DNA of 60,369 bases from a virus: positions 1-60,369 of the IMG/VR virus record IMGVR_UViG_3300013133_000005. One strand, given 5' to 3'. Below the pieces are notes generated by a model, which was not told the origin of the DNA, did not search any database, and saw only the letters and a list, made by a program, of their open reading frames with translations. Shown piece by piece: positions 21,636 through 30,783 of the stretch; the stretch's first letter is position 1; each line of letters begins with the position of its first letter. Both the position numbers and the translations under genes were made by a program.

Positions 21636-24600
21636 CCTCAACAACACTTCTGAATTCCGCAACATCTTGGTTGACATTGCTACTGCGCTGAGTTGGTAGA
21701 TTTTCGAGGATATCGCTAGTGGGGGCATTGTCTCCAAGCCTCACGTAATCTTTCAGCCATAGGTTGAACATCTCCGTCTTCTTGTATCGACCGGACCTTG
21801 TTCTTGAAAAACAATTCCTCGCTACCAATGTTCCTATCAGCTTGTGGATATTCTGATACGGCGGGCCGCCAATTGTGCGCGACTGCGGTCTATCATCTCT
21901 GGCTCCCGTCATGAATATCTTGTTTGCCGACACAAGCCCAAGGTAATCGAAGAATATCTGAATCAGGTCATTTGTGGTGAAATCATCATGTTGCATGAGT
22001 GGTTCACATGGGATATACTTGAAGATGTTGGCCATGAAATCCATGTTGCCAAGCTTCTTCGATCTTGAGACGGCTTCTGAATAGATGTCCATCTGAAGAT
22101 TGGGACCGCAGTATGTCTTCATCAACATGTCTCTGATAAACTCAACATGTTCCTTACGGACCATGATCTTTTCGTAGTCATCGTCTGGAGTTGACACTGT
22201 TATCGCCGCTACTGATATGGCCATCCTGCATATCTTCGCTCGCATTTCAGTATTGACAAACTGTGTAGACTCGTGGAATTTGGCCGACATTTCATTCTGG
22301 ATTGAATGAATGAGTTCAGTCACTCCCTCCTCGTACACGATTTGATCTGGCTTGCGAGATTTGGCCCACTTCAGGTGGGTCTGGCACTGAAGCGGCGTAA
22401 AGATGTTTGATATTGGGGTATATGATGACTGTAGTGATGATACCGGAACGTCAGACTGTTTGACGTACAACACGTAGTCGAACCGGCTTGCTACCTCGTC
22501 TTTTGTGCAGAAATTCTTGATCTCCATGACACCATATTGGGACGAGCGGGCGTCTTCTGTCTTCCAGACTCGCGGGTTTGACAGCATGATCTTTGCGGTA
22601 CGAGCATAAGCTGTTCCGCTTGTGATCATGGCCATATCCAATATGCCATCCGAACGGCTTGGTGTCATATCCTGAAGCGTTTGCACATCGAGGTTACTCA
22701 GTTCATCTATAATCACAATCCCCATGTCGTTCATTGGTATCTTGCCCCATGAAATACTGGGCTTACCATTGAACATCCTGACTCCAGCAAGTAGCCCCGA
22801 ACGAGTGGTTGCACTTGATCCTGCAACGTATTCGCCAAGACGATAGTGGTCTCTGAGAAATCCTGCTGCGATACTTTTGCCGCACCGGGAGTCTCCAAAT
22901 ATCAAGACCTCAACCCATCCGCGATGAACACGCGGAAGCAATTCCTGATTGTTGAGAATCGCCTGACTGAAGAAGGCCAGATCACAAGCAAGGAATATGT
23001 CCTCTCTTCCGGTAAGTCCTGCGGCATCTCCGAAGATTTTGTATCGGTGCTTCAACACATCGGCAACAGTCTGACCTGGCTTCTGCCTGAAAATCTGCAG
23101 TATGTCAATGACACTGTCGCTCATCTGGAACATCTCAATTGACGTCTGAACTGGTTCCGCTTCCCAGATAAACAGGACAGCGTATTGATCGTTCCAATTG
23201 TGAGTCTGTTGCGCTTTGAATCGATATGATCGGTTTGGATAGATGTCACGAGCACCAAGAAGAAATCCCTCAATACCGATATCTGCTGACCCTGGCTCAT
23301 GAACCTTATCTGACATCTGGTGGGTTGTTACGTCATCTACAAGTCGAACACGGAGTAGCTTTTCTTTTTCCTTGTCAGCAATCACTACTGACGGGCACCT
23401 CATATTGATCTTCAACAGCTTCTTGCATTGCTTGGTTCTCTGGTCTTCGGTTACGCCGATAAGTCCGAGAATGTCATGCGGGTCAACTTTGATGTGATTC
23501 ACTTTGTTTGCATGCTCTGTGGGGATATCTTTGACATGCATGTGTATTTCGACTGGTTCTTCATTTGTGAACCCAGGCATTAACGGTATCATGCATTCTG
23601 AGCATATGCCTGGTCTGCCCTTCTTTCCAGACTTCTCCATTCTGGATCTGCGCTCACACCCATCACATTTGACTATCACACTTGTTGGGTACAGGTACGC
23701 ATTGGAGTCAAGATCGGATACTGACGCTATTGTTTCCAGCTGTATGTTTCCATCAACCGAGTAGTATTTCGGGTTTCGCGCTTCTTGAACTGACACCTTG
23801 CATACAACTTTGCGCTCTCTGTCTGGATTCAGGGTGAAAACGGGATTTGACGCTTCGAGCTTGTACCATACAGCTGCCGCGTTTTCATTGAATCCATTCT
23901 TTCTCAAGAAGTCCGTGTAATCCTTCTCGGCTCTCTTGCTATGCCATGTCCCCCCCAGATACGTTTCATTGACCACTGCCGGGTCGAGACCATTGGGATT
24001 CATCTCGCTTTTGTCAAGGTCGATGATCTTGATCTGCTTGGCGATCGGGTGTAGCTGCTCCGCCAGCTTCTGGGCATTTCGCCTTCCAGCGGAATCGCTG
24101 TCAGGGACAATGACGATCTCCTTGCCCTTGAAGTGCTGGATCACACGATCCTGGCTGCCGAAAGCCTTAATGAGGTCGTAGTTTGACGCTGAGCCGAGCG
24201 TAAACGCGCCGTCGACACCGAAGGCGAGCGCACAATACATGTCCGGCTCCCCCTCAAAGAACACGATCTTGTTCCCGGCCAGGCTCGACATCGGAACCGG
24301 CTTCACCTGTCGGCCAACAAAGAAGTACTTCCATTTGAGTTCGGGGATGTCGGTTCGCGGGTTGTATCCCTTGGCATTGACCCACTCGCCGGCTTCGTTG
24401 AACTGGGGCAACACGAAATACTCATTCTTGAGGTCAAGCCCGAGCTTGTACTTTACGATCATCTCTTTCGTTATGCCACGAGTCGCCAGCAGGTAATCGC
24501 ACGCTTCAGCATTCTCCAGAAGGTGCGCGTTCCAGTCGTTCAGGGCGCTGATGTCGAGGGCAGAATCATCCTTCTCTGCCACTCTCGACGCTTCACCCAT

Positions 24601-25050
24601 CATGTGTTTGCGGCCATACTTCTTCTCATAGGCCGCATCCAACTGGTCCTGGAACTTCTTGAACTGATCCATCTTGGTCGCGTACTCAGCAGTATCCGTA
24701 CCATGTCCGACCGGCAGCTGTCCCGCGATATTGAGGAGGTCAATGACGAAGTCGAGATAATGCTCTCCGCCACTGCGCCCTTTCAGGTAGTCACGCCAGA
24801 AGCTCTGGAAGTTACCCTTGATACCGCAGGCATGACACCGGTACAAACCGGTCTGGTTGTTGATGGATAGCGATGGGTGACGATCGGTTCCCTTACCATG
24901 TGCTGACGCTTCGAAGCAATGGAAATTCCCATTACCGCCCTGGTGGAGACCGAGCTGTTTGTACAGCTCGTGGTAACGGTTTTCCATGACCATGTCGATG
25001 GTCTTGTAGATGTAGGCCAGATCTTCTTTTTTGAAGGCGTATTTCCGCAT
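21607..25050 (-). CDS. CHC2-TOPRIM primase fused to MCM-like AAA+ helicase (1147 aa)
   Basis: The N-terminal zinc domain has Cys45, His58, Cys72, Cys75 (YRCHACGIKGN), followed by a TOPRIM catalytic centre (Glu266 in FFEGEPD; Asp317/Asp319 in PDSDSAG), as in DnaG-type primases. After a Cys4 zinc ribbon (CDGCERR...CSEC) comes an AAA+ module of MCM type rather than DnaB: Walker A GDSRCGKS (about 716-723), Walker B IIDELS, sensor LSNPR and arginine finger SRFDYVLYV. A winged-helix-like tail follows. A fused primase-MCM would prime and unwind DNA in one polypeptide. The start follows AGGGAAAAGA. Confidence 0.88.
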   Translation of the reverse strand: MRKYAFKKEDLAYIYKTIDMVMENRYHELYKQLGLHQGGNGNFHCFEASAHGKGTDRHPSLSINNQTGLYRCHACGIKGNFQSFWRDYLKGRSGGEHYLDFVIDLLNIAGQLPVGHGTDTAEYATKMDQFKKFQDQLDAAYEKKYGRKHMMGEASRVAEKDDSALDISALNDWNAHLLENAEACDYLLATRGITKEMIVKYKLGLDLKNEYFVLPQFNEAGEWVNAKGYNPRTDIPELKWKYFFVGRQVKPVPMSSLAGNKIVFFEGEPDMYCALAFGVDGAFTLGSASNYDLIKAFGSQDRVIQHFKGKEIVIVPDSDSAGRRNAQKLAEQLHPIAKQIKIIDLDKSEMNPNGLDPAVVNETYLGGTWHSKRAEKDYTDFLRKNGFNENAAAVWYKLEASNPVFTLNPDRERKVVCKVSVQEARNPKYYSVDGNIQLETIASVSDLDSNAYLYPTSVIVKCDGCERRSRMEKSGKKGRPGICSECMIPLMPGFTNEEPVEIHMHVKDIPTEHANKVNHIKVDPHDILGLIGVTEDQRTKQCKKLLKINMRCPSVVIADKEKEKLLRVRLVDDVTTHQMSDKVHEPGSADIGIEGFLLGARDIYPNRSYRFKAQQTHNWNDQYAVLFIWEAEPVQTSIEMFQMSDSVIDILQIFRQKPGQTVADVLKHRYKIFGDAAGLTGREDIFLACDLAFFSQAILNNQELLPRVHRGWVEVLIFGDSRCGKSIAAGFLRDHYRLGEYVAGSSATTRSGLLAGVRMFNGKPSISWGKIPMNDMGIVIIDELSNLDVQTLQDMTPSRSDGILDMAMITSGTAYARTAKIMLSNPRVWKTEDARSSQYGVMEIKNFCTKDEVASRFDYVLYVKQSDVPVSSLQSSYTPISNIFTPLQCQTHLKWAKSRKPDQIVYEEGVTELIHSIQNEMSAKFHESTQFVNTEMRAKICRMAISVAAITVSTPDDDYEKIMVRKEHVEFIRDMLMKTYCGPNLQMDIYSEAVSRSKKLGNMDFMANIFKYIPCEPLMQHDDFTTNDLIQIFFDYLGLVSANKIFMTGARDDRPQSRTIGGPPYQNIHKLIGTLVARNCFSRTRSGRYKKTEMFNLWLKDYVRLGDNAPTSDILENLPTQRSSNVNQDVAEFRSVVEDAARRSTAA

Positions 25051-25120
25051 TCTTTTCCCTACAGAGATACCACAGGCAAGACGTACAATACGCTTGTACC
25101 GTTCCTACCGTCTGGCTGAT

Positions 25121-25384
25121 TTATCGGACGTCTGACAACGTAGGTGTTTTTTCTGACGACGCTCCAGGTGCGCTATCGTCAGGTCTCTTGATTCGGATAC
25201 TGTTGGTGACAGTCGGCTTGAGGAAGATCATATCTTTGCTGCGATTGCTGACATTGATGACTACCAGCGGCTCTTTTGCGCCTTCGACAAACAGGGCTAC
25301 TTGAGAATTGTTGTCAAATCCTGGGGCTTTCATCATCGTGAAGGTTACGTCATCGATCTTTTGAGTGAGAATCTTTTCAGCCAT
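25121..25384 (-). CDS. Hypothetical protein before the primase gene (87 aa)
   Basis: Not recognised. GAGGCGGGCT precedes ATG. Beta-rich body (VTFTMMKAPGFD, VALFVEGAKEPLVVINVS) with a disordered Ser/Pro-rich tail. It is the first gene below a strong sigma70-like promoter and leads the primase-helicase operon, so it is probably expressed early. Confidence 0.7.
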   Translation of the reverse strand: MAEKILTQKIDDVTFTMMKAPGFDNNSQVALFVEGAKEPLVVINVSNRSKDMIFLKPTVTNSIRIKRPDDSAPGASSEKTPTLSDVR

Positions 25385-25448
25385 AGCCCGCCTCGACGTT
25401 AGGGGATTAGGTTAAGAATACTAGGTGCGCCCCGAAAGCGCAACTGAA

Positions 25449-25477
25449 AATCTACACATACATTATGTGTTTGTCAA
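25449..25477 (-). promoter_or_regulatory. Strong host sigma70-like promoter of the replication operon
   Basis: TTGACA (25472-25477) and TAGATT (25449-25454) with a 17-base spacer on the minus strand, about 65 bases upstream of the first gene. The spacer holds an ACACATAATGTATGTGT palindrome that could be an operator. Confidence 0.7.
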
Positions 25478-25495
25478 GCCACTAAATCTGGTATG

Positions 25496-25696
25496 TCATG
25501 ACTTTTTACACACAAGCGCTCGTAGCTTCCTTACCGTATGCGGCATACGCGACAGACTATGAAAGATATGTTTACGCTTGTCTCTGCGCGAGCATGTCAT
25601 ATAGTGAGACATTTCATCATCCACATACATCGTTACCACTGACATGACATCTTTGTCAAGTTGCTCAATCAATTTTTCAATTTCAGTCTTTTCCAA
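25496..25696 (-). CDS. Small charged hypothetical protein (66 aa)
   Basis: A TTG start at 25696 is preferred because GGAAGAAG lies at the right distance; the longer ATG start lacks a site. Begins LEKTEIEKLIEQLDKDV and ends in a basic helix rich in Arg/His. It overlaps the upstream 65-codon gene by 14 bases. Function unknown. Confidence 0.55.
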   Translation of the reverse strand: MEKTEIEKLIEQLDKDVMSVVTMYVDDEMSHYMTCSRRDKRKHIFHSLSRMPHTVRKLRALVCKKS

Positions 25697-25880
25697 GACT
25701 CTTCTTCCTTTCATGTAAAAAATCAATCAATGTGTTAACAGCTAAAAGTAGAGTCTTGCCAGAACGGGAGAATGACTGATAGGATACCGTGCATACCCCT
25801 TCGCCAAACTCCGTTCTGGCACTGTGACTCTTGCACCACCGTACGGCCTGCGCGTTGCTTACAAGCTTGTTGTGATTCAC
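25683..25880 (-). CDS. Small hypothetical protein (65 aa)
   Basis: GTG start with AGGAGG four bases upstream. Sequence features: Cys16, FGEGVCTVSYQSFSRSGKTLLLAVNTL. No family recognised. It is coupled to the next gene by overlap and sits 56 bases below the zinc-ribbon gene. Moderate support, from the ribosome site and the packing only. Confidence 0.5.
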   Translation of the reverse strand: MNHNKLVSNAQAVRWCKSHSARTEFGEGVCTVSYQSFSRSGKTLLLAVNTLIDFLHERKKSLGKD

Positions 25881-25936
25881 CCACCCTCCTCATGGATTGA
25901 GTGCATGGACGCGTCAGATCACCCATGCACTTCAAA

Positions 25937-26566
25937 TCAATCCATAAGGCCATCTTCATACGGCGGCGTGCTCGCCGATTCGGCCAACTTCGGAACCGGG
26001 TTGTCAATTGTTGGGGCTGGCGAGGCAGCATCCTCCTCTGGCTCCAATTCAATCTCACCCTCTTCCGGAACATCATACACTGCGTCGCACAAAGTGCAAC
26101 ATACGATCTTCTTCGCATTGTCGTACTTGAACTCGTGCCGACAGGTGAGCACATCGCTGTCCAGGTCCGTGTCGAAGATATCATTACACCTGAGACAGGT
26201 GATCTCCCCAGTATCCACATCGAAATTGAGCATGTGTCTATGGCTGCCCTCGGGGATGTCGTCATCAAGCAAGAACCTTGAACCACACTTCACACACCTC
26301 ACATATGTGCTGACGCCGGTCAGGTCCTCGACGATCTCGAATGCGTGCGAGCACAAATCCTGAACCTTGTTGAGATTGCCCTTGTCTCCAACAACGGGAT
26401 TTGTTGGCGAAGAGTACATAGTGGCATCCACCAGAACACTCATGCGCTCCCTAACCACTGCGCAGAAATCGTTGAGCATGTGGAACACACGCGTTGCCAC
26501 ATCGTCCTGACCTTGATCGCTCAAATTGCTGGAAATTCTTACATCCAGAACTATCTTGTGCTGCAT
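25937..26566 (-). CDS. Multi-zinc-ribbon protein (209 aa)
   Basis: After an alpha/beta N-terminal part (about 1-75) come three cysteine-pair units: CVKCGSRF, CLRCNDIF plus an isolated CRH, and CCTLCDAVY. Together these form two or three zinc ribbons. The last 50 residues are acidic and Pro-rich. The start at 26566 follows AAAGGTAGACGCC. It could be a transcription or nucleic-acid-binding adapter; no specific family is recognised. It follows the AcrVA2-like gene by five bases. Confidence 0.7.
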   Translation of the reverse strand: MQHKIVLDVRISSNLSDQGQDDVATRVFHMLNDFCAVVRERMSVLVDATMYSSPTNPVVGDKGNLNKVQDLCSHAFEIVEDLTGVSTYVRCVKCGSRFLLDDDIPEGSHRHMLNFDVDTGEITCLRCNDIFDTDLDSDVLTCRHEFKYDNAKKIVCCTLCDAVYDVPEEGEIELEPEEDAASPAPTIDNPVPKLAESASTPPYEDGLMD

Positions 26567-26571
26567 GGCGT

Positions 26572-27645
26572 CTACCTTTCTTCTACAATGTATTTCTTGT
26601 GAAGCCCCTCTATTAACCCTTTGCCTTTGGTATAGGGGGCAATCCAGATATGCTCTTGAGTTTGGGTGTCTTTTGGGCCTTTCCACTGCCAACGCCAGTG
26701 CCCGGAGACGGAAAACATACATGTAATCTTTCCGCCAGCACGAGACGAAATTGCTTCCGACTCAAGTGGTGGAACGTTCGGACCAACCATGATGAATGGA
26801 TACTGTGCAAATCTACCGATTTTTTCCAACAGCTTTTTCGCCTTGGCTGGGTTCGTCTTTTTGTCAGCCGCTTCTGAAAAACTGTCTGGCTTTACGGGAA
26901 GCGTGTCGGCATCTTTGCTTGTTATGTACAGCAAGATGTTGACAGCCAGCCTGAACGATTCTTGAATCATATTGCGATTGACGTCGGTTAGGCTGAATGC
27001 GGTAATCTTACCAGCACCCAAATCTCTCATCATAATGTTTATTGCATCATCAACAGTTGCATGCGAGTCAGGTATATCCAGAACGTAGTGGTAGTTGATG
27101 TCACTACGATTTTCAATTCCCGCCCCGCCAGATGAGGCCATGACTCTCATGCGCGTTTTGCCACTAGATTCTTTCTTCAGGCCGATGTACATGCCGCGCA
27201 TTGGCCTCACGGTATTGTCGATTCGATCATCGATCACGATTTCACTTTGATCCAGGCAGACATAAATTTCGTCAAATGGAGCTTTGACGTATTCGCAGCT
27301 TACGTTTGCCCTTGTGTGTATCAGGCGATGGCACAGATCTTTTGCCACATAGTAGATCCGCTCTCCATTATGCCTCATCTGCCAGCAATGCCACAGCATG
27401 TTGCCCATCAGATTCATGGACTCCTGATTAGCCATCATGCGCTGTAGTGATTGGATGCCCACCATGAGCTGGTTTTCATCAGCGTTTCCAAGAAGGGAAG
27501 ACTCAATCTCCTTTACGAGCGCATCGCAAAACGTCAGGTAGTCAGCGCTTCGATAAGCATCCATCCGTCCAAACAGATCATTGATTGCGGCCCCATAGAC
27601 GGAATTCATCATTGCTTCATAATGAGTCACTGGAAACAATTTCAT
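26572..27645 (-). CDS. AcrVA2-like protein (357 aa)
   Basis: AcrVA2 blocks type V CRISPR by triggering loss of Cas12a mRNA, and homologues are common in phages without proven anti-CRISPR activity. Similar features: a central block IYVCLDQSEIVIDDRIDN...MRGMYIGL, a hydrophobic helix (LAVNILLYITSKDAD) and the C-terminal GHWRWQWKGPKDTQTQEHIWIAP, matching the GHW-x-YW-G-x-W pattern of AcrVA2. The assignment is from remembered family pattern, not a search. The start at 27645 follows AAAGGTGATC. Confidence 0.55.
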   Translation of the reverse strand: MKLFPVTHYEAMMNSVYGAAINDLFGRMDAYRSADYLTFCDALVKEIESSLLGNADENQLMVGIQSLQRMMANQESMNLMGNMLWHCWQMRHNGERIYYVAKDLCHRLIHTRANVSCEYVKAPFDEIYVCLDQSEIVIDDRIDNTVRPMRGMYIGLKKESSGKTRMRVMASSGGAGIENRSDINYHYVLDIPDSHATVDDAINIMMRDLGAGKITAFSLTDVNRNMIQESFRLAVNILLYITSKDADTLPVKPDSFSEAADKKTNPAKAKKLLEKIGRFAQYPFIMVGPNVPPLESEAISSRAGGKITCMFSVSGHWRWQWKGPKDTQTQEHIWIAPYTKGKGLIEGLHKKYIVEER

Positions 27646-27647
27646 GA

Positions 27648-27989
27648 TCACCTTTCTTTTGGTTGACCGCATCCATACAGCTCGTAAATGATGAATTCAC
27701 CATGTCCGACGTAACAAGCTTTCCTTGCCACGCTTACGCCATTGATGTTAACGGCTTTGAATTCGTATCCACCATTCTCTACGCACTCACATTCGTTGGG
27801 TGAAAACTTCAATATCTCAACATTGGAGTATCCGTGTTTCTCCAGATACCTCTGAGTGTGCTTCTCGCCAGAATGGTGATACGCAAGAGAGTTGATGATA
27901 GATATTAACGCAACGTTTGCAACAACCATGACGATGATGACTTGAATGATGCGCCAATCATATTCATGCAGTCCAAATGGAGGTCTCAT
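27648..27989 (-). CDS. Single-span membrane protein (113 aa)
   Basis: ATG at 27989 with AGGAGAACC upstream; a longer open frame only reads through the promoter. Residues about 12-35 (IIQVIIVMVVANVALISIINSLAY) form one transmembrane segment. The C-terminal 75 residues contain three Cys (CECVENGG, KACYVG) and a beta pattern. Function unknown. It is the first gene of the operon that also encodes the AcrVA2-like protein. Confidence 0.7.
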   Translation of the reverse strand: MRPPFGLHEYDWRIIQVIIVMVVANVALISIINSLAYHHSGEKHTQRYLEKHGYSNVEILKFSPNECECVENGGYEFKAVNINGVSVARKACYVGHGEFIIYELYGCGQPKER

Positions 27990-28013
27990 CTGGTTCTCCT
28001 GTGGAAGAAAGGC

Positions 28014-28037
28014 TCTCATTATTGTTGTTTCACAAAT
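28014..28037 (-). promoter_or_regulatory. Class A phage promoter before the membrane/AcrVA2-like operon
   Basis: Minus strand reads ATTTGTGAAACAACAATAAT then GAGAG, identical over 20 positions to the element at 9798-9822. The start codon is about 25 bases below it. Confidence 0.7.
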
Positions 28038-28050
28038 AGTCAAAACATAA

Positions 28051-28071
28051 CCGGCGCCTTATCGGCGCCGG
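28051..28071 (-). terminator. Intrinsic terminator of the DinG/XPD gene
   Basis: CCGGCGCC / GGCGCCGG perfect 8-bp stem followed on the minus strand by GGTTATGTTTTG. It sits directly between the helicase stop and the next promoter. Confidence 0.65.
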
Positions 28072-28076
28072 TATGT

Positions 28077-30668
28077 TTACAGGTCGTCGAAATACACCCT
28101 TCCGTTTTTTATCCCGCCACGAATGCCCTGGAGGAAATAATCAACGTTAAGGTTGGTTGAACCACCAGGCCTCAGCATATACCAGAGGGTTTTCGCCATT
28201 GCCTGATCAAACACAATGGTGATTCCCCAGTCCTTCGGAGTTCTTACGATGCGGCCATATTGCTGGATTGTATCGGTAAATATGATACGATCCATAAACA
28301 TGGGGTCGCGCTCTATGCCGACATCCTCACAACCCTGAAATCTCGACTTCACGTATGGGTCGCCGAGATATGGGATCGGCTTCTTGAGAAGTACCTGTAT
28401 TCTGGCTATGCCATCTTTGAAATCTACGCCTTCTGATATTGAGGCAGACACAAGTGTCATCCCTGAATCTGGATGATCCATGAATTGCTGAACCAGATCG
28501 TCCTTGTGCCTCGGCATTGTGATGTGCCCAGTATGAACATTGGTGATCTCTCTATCATTGGGGCCGATATGCATAAGGTAGCTGGCATTGATACCCTTCA
28601 TATGCTCAGCTATTCGTCTTGCAAGATCAAACGTGTGGCAGTGGACAATCGCGTTCGGCTCAACCCCAATCTTGTCACGTATGCGTGCGCGCGCCGTTTG
28701 AAGGACCTCGTACAATTCATCACAGAACTTCTTGGTTCCGTCCTTCGTCTTGTAGATGAATTCGCCCTTATCGGTCTTTTCGCTGAAGTTGGTTCGGCCC
28801 TTATTGCTGATGACAAATACTGGCCGATTAGATCTCGGGAATGTTGTTGGTATGCGGATGTATTCGCTATCCGATTCTCGTATGCCATATGTGATTCTGG
28901 AGCTTTCCAGATTGACCCATGTTCCACTGCTCAGGATTACATGGTTGGCCTGCGAGAAGAAGAATTTATGAAGGAACGATGCTATGGCCACCGGGGTAAG
29001 CATGACATTGGTAACCTTGTCCTTACACGATGGCCCGAAATACTTGGATGCCAGATAATCAAGCCCATCGATGCCTTCGCATGATGCCTTGAAGAAGCAT
29101 TCTGTATCAACGGTTGTCATGAAGGCGGGATATTCCTTGTCGCCAATCTTGTTGGTAACAGAAATGATTTTTTCAATCCCCTTGCTCATCTCAGTAAGCA
29201 TCTCGGCGAGAACAACGATGTGCCGCGAATAATGCGTATCGACGTTCTTGATACCTTCATTCTTTCTGATTCCGCCGCAGGCCTCAAAGTATTTGATTGC
29301 CCCAGGGATCATCCACTTGTCCATGTCAAAATAGAAGCGCTTATCTGGTACCTCCGTACCGCTTACATACTCGGAGTACTTGGCAGATACGGCATGTGCG
29401 AAGTTGGGGTAATCGGGAACAGAATCTCCACGGAGCGCCCTGGCAATAATCGAAAGCGTTGACAGCCCGCCCTCGCCGCCGACATTGTTCCCGGCTCTCA
29501 TGTCATCGATGAGTGGCCTGTAAGCCCATGAATCCTTGTGCTTCGACGCCATGACGTCCATGAACGAATCAACATTGATCAGGTCGCGCATCTCAGTCAA
29601 AACTCTCCCAACCGCGATGGTCGGAAGAATCACATCCGCATAGAATTTTGGATATGCCGAGATGAATCCAGTAGATGATTTCGCCAATAACGGATTCATT
29701 GGCACGCCAAACATCTTGTGGAATATTTCTGTTGGTATCGAGACTTCAAATATCCTGGAAATGAAGCTCTCAATGGAATGACATTCATCTATTACCATGA
29801 CCTCGGCGCCAGGGAAAAATCGACTCTGACCGAAGTTCTGCAGTGCATACAAAACGTCTGGATTCAGCACCTTGGTTCCAAACATCCTGGCAAGAAATCT
29901 TGAACTCTTTGCCGGGCATTCAAGGTCTGGATTGCACTGGCAGCACATTCTTGATTGGAATATGCCCCGCACCTTGTCCGGGCTAGTGTTCAAAGGGAGC
30001 GCGTTGCGTATGAAGTCCTTCACTGCGCCGACAACTTTTGGTACATCGTCCTCGTATTCAAACGCCGTCTTCATGCGGCGCATTCTTTCATCTGATGCGA
30101 ATCTTTCAAGCATTTTGCGGACATTGTCAATGTATGTAGAAATGTCAACAGGTTTCTTTTTCGAGAACGTCGTGTTGTTGCACATTACAAACCTGTCACC
30201 CTTATAGTCGCATCTGGCCACATCCTGTGCCGCTGATACAAAATTACAGGAATAGGCGCCCTTGCCCTTGACCATCTTCACGTTCTTCCAGTGCTCCCGT
30301 GCGATCTGGTCTTGAAGCTGCTTCTGCGATGTCAGGTAAAATGAAGACCCACATACGGCGCCGATCGTGTAATTGATGGCCGATTTTCCGCATCCAACCG
30401 GGCCATCAATCAGCACGAATTTCTTCCCGGCGCGCATGGCCATGATGGCCTTGGTGATAGTCTCTTTCTGATGGGCGCGATAATCCGGTGCGCCACTCTC
30501 CTGACGATATGGAAAGTTTATATCGATCAGTGCATCAATCTGATCAGGGCCGAGAGAGGCAAGACGCTTCTCTTCTTTCTGAATCAGTTCTTCGCCGGCC
30601 CTTAACTCTTCAGGGCTTCCTTCCATTTCGTTGCGTACTGTAATCATCTCCGAGCGACCATTCTTCAT
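28077..30668 (-). CDS. DinG/XPD-type superfamily 2 helicase (863 aa)
   Basis: Walker A GPVGCGKS (89-96), Walker B/DEAH-like VIDECHSIE, motif III LSSGTWVN, and motif VI QQYGRIVRTPKDWG. Between motifs I and II is a cysteine-rich region (CDYKGDRFVMC, MCCQCNPDLECPAKSS) typical of the iron-sulfur cluster of XPD/DinG helicases. These unwind DNA 5'-3' and clear R-loops or displaced strands; some phages use them in replication or recombination. The start is not fixed: ATG 30668 overlaps the previous gene by 59 bases and ATG 30626 is an alternative. Confidence 0.88.
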   Translation of the reverse strand: MKNGRSEMITVRNEMEGSPEELRAGEELIQKEEKRLASLGPDQIDALIDINFPYRQESGAPDYRAHQKETITKAIMAMRAGKKFVLIDGPVGCGKSAINYTIGAVCGSSFYLTSQKQLQDQIAREHWKNVKMVKGKGAYSCNFVSAAQDVARCDYKGDRFVMCNNTTFSKKKPVDISTYIDNVRKMLERFASDERMRRMKTAFEYEDDVPKVVGAVKDFIRNALPLNTSPDKVRGIFQSRMCCQCNPDLECPAKSSRFLARMFGTKVLNPDVLYALQNFGQSRFFPGAEVMVIDECHSIESFISRIFEVSIPTEIFHKMFGVPMNPLLAKSSTGFISAYPKFYADVILPTIAVGRVLTEMRDLINVDSFMDVMASKHKDSWAYRPLIDDMRAGNNVGGEGGLSTLSIIARALRGDSVPDYPNFAHAVSAKYSEYVSGTEVPDKRFYFDMDKWMIPGAIKYFEACGGIRKNEGIKNVDTHYSRHIVVLAEMLTEMSKGIEKIISVTNKIGDKEYPAFMTTVDTECFFKASCEGIDGLDYLASKYFGPSCKDKVTNVMLTPVAIASFLHKFFFSQANHVILSSGTWVNLESSRITYGIRESDSEYIRIPTTFPRSNRPVFVISNKGRTNFSEKTDKGEFIYKTKDGTKKFCDELYEVLQTARARIRDKIGVEPNAIVHCHTFDLARRIAEHMKGINASYLMHIGPNDREITNVHTGHITMPRHKDDLVQQFMDHPDSGMTLVSASISEGVDFKDGIARIQVLLKKPIPYLGDPYVKSRFQGCEDVGIERDPMFMDRIIFTDTIQQYGRIVRTPKDWGITIVFDQAMAKTLWYMLRPGGSTNLNVDYFLQGIRGGIKNGRVYFDDL

Positions 30669-30783
30669 TTGTGGTGTGGTTAGTGGCTATCAAAACCCTG
30701 ACCGCATTGTACGTTACAGGTATCGTAGGTACCATCGCGTACAATGCGATCAATATTGATATGAACAGCAGAGAATCATTCAT
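30610..30783 (-). CDS. Small membrane-anchored protein (57 aa)
   Basis: ATG at 30783 overlaps the preceding stop (GATGAATGA), suggesting coupling. Begins MNDSLLFISILIALYAMV, a transmembrane segment, followed by a polar tail. The frame runs 59 bases into the helicase gene. Function unknown. Supported by the packing and the hydrophobic pattern only. Confidence 0.45.
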   Translation of the reverse strand: MNDSLLFISILIALYAMVPTIPVTYNAVRVLIATNHTTNEEWSLGDDYSTQRNGRKP

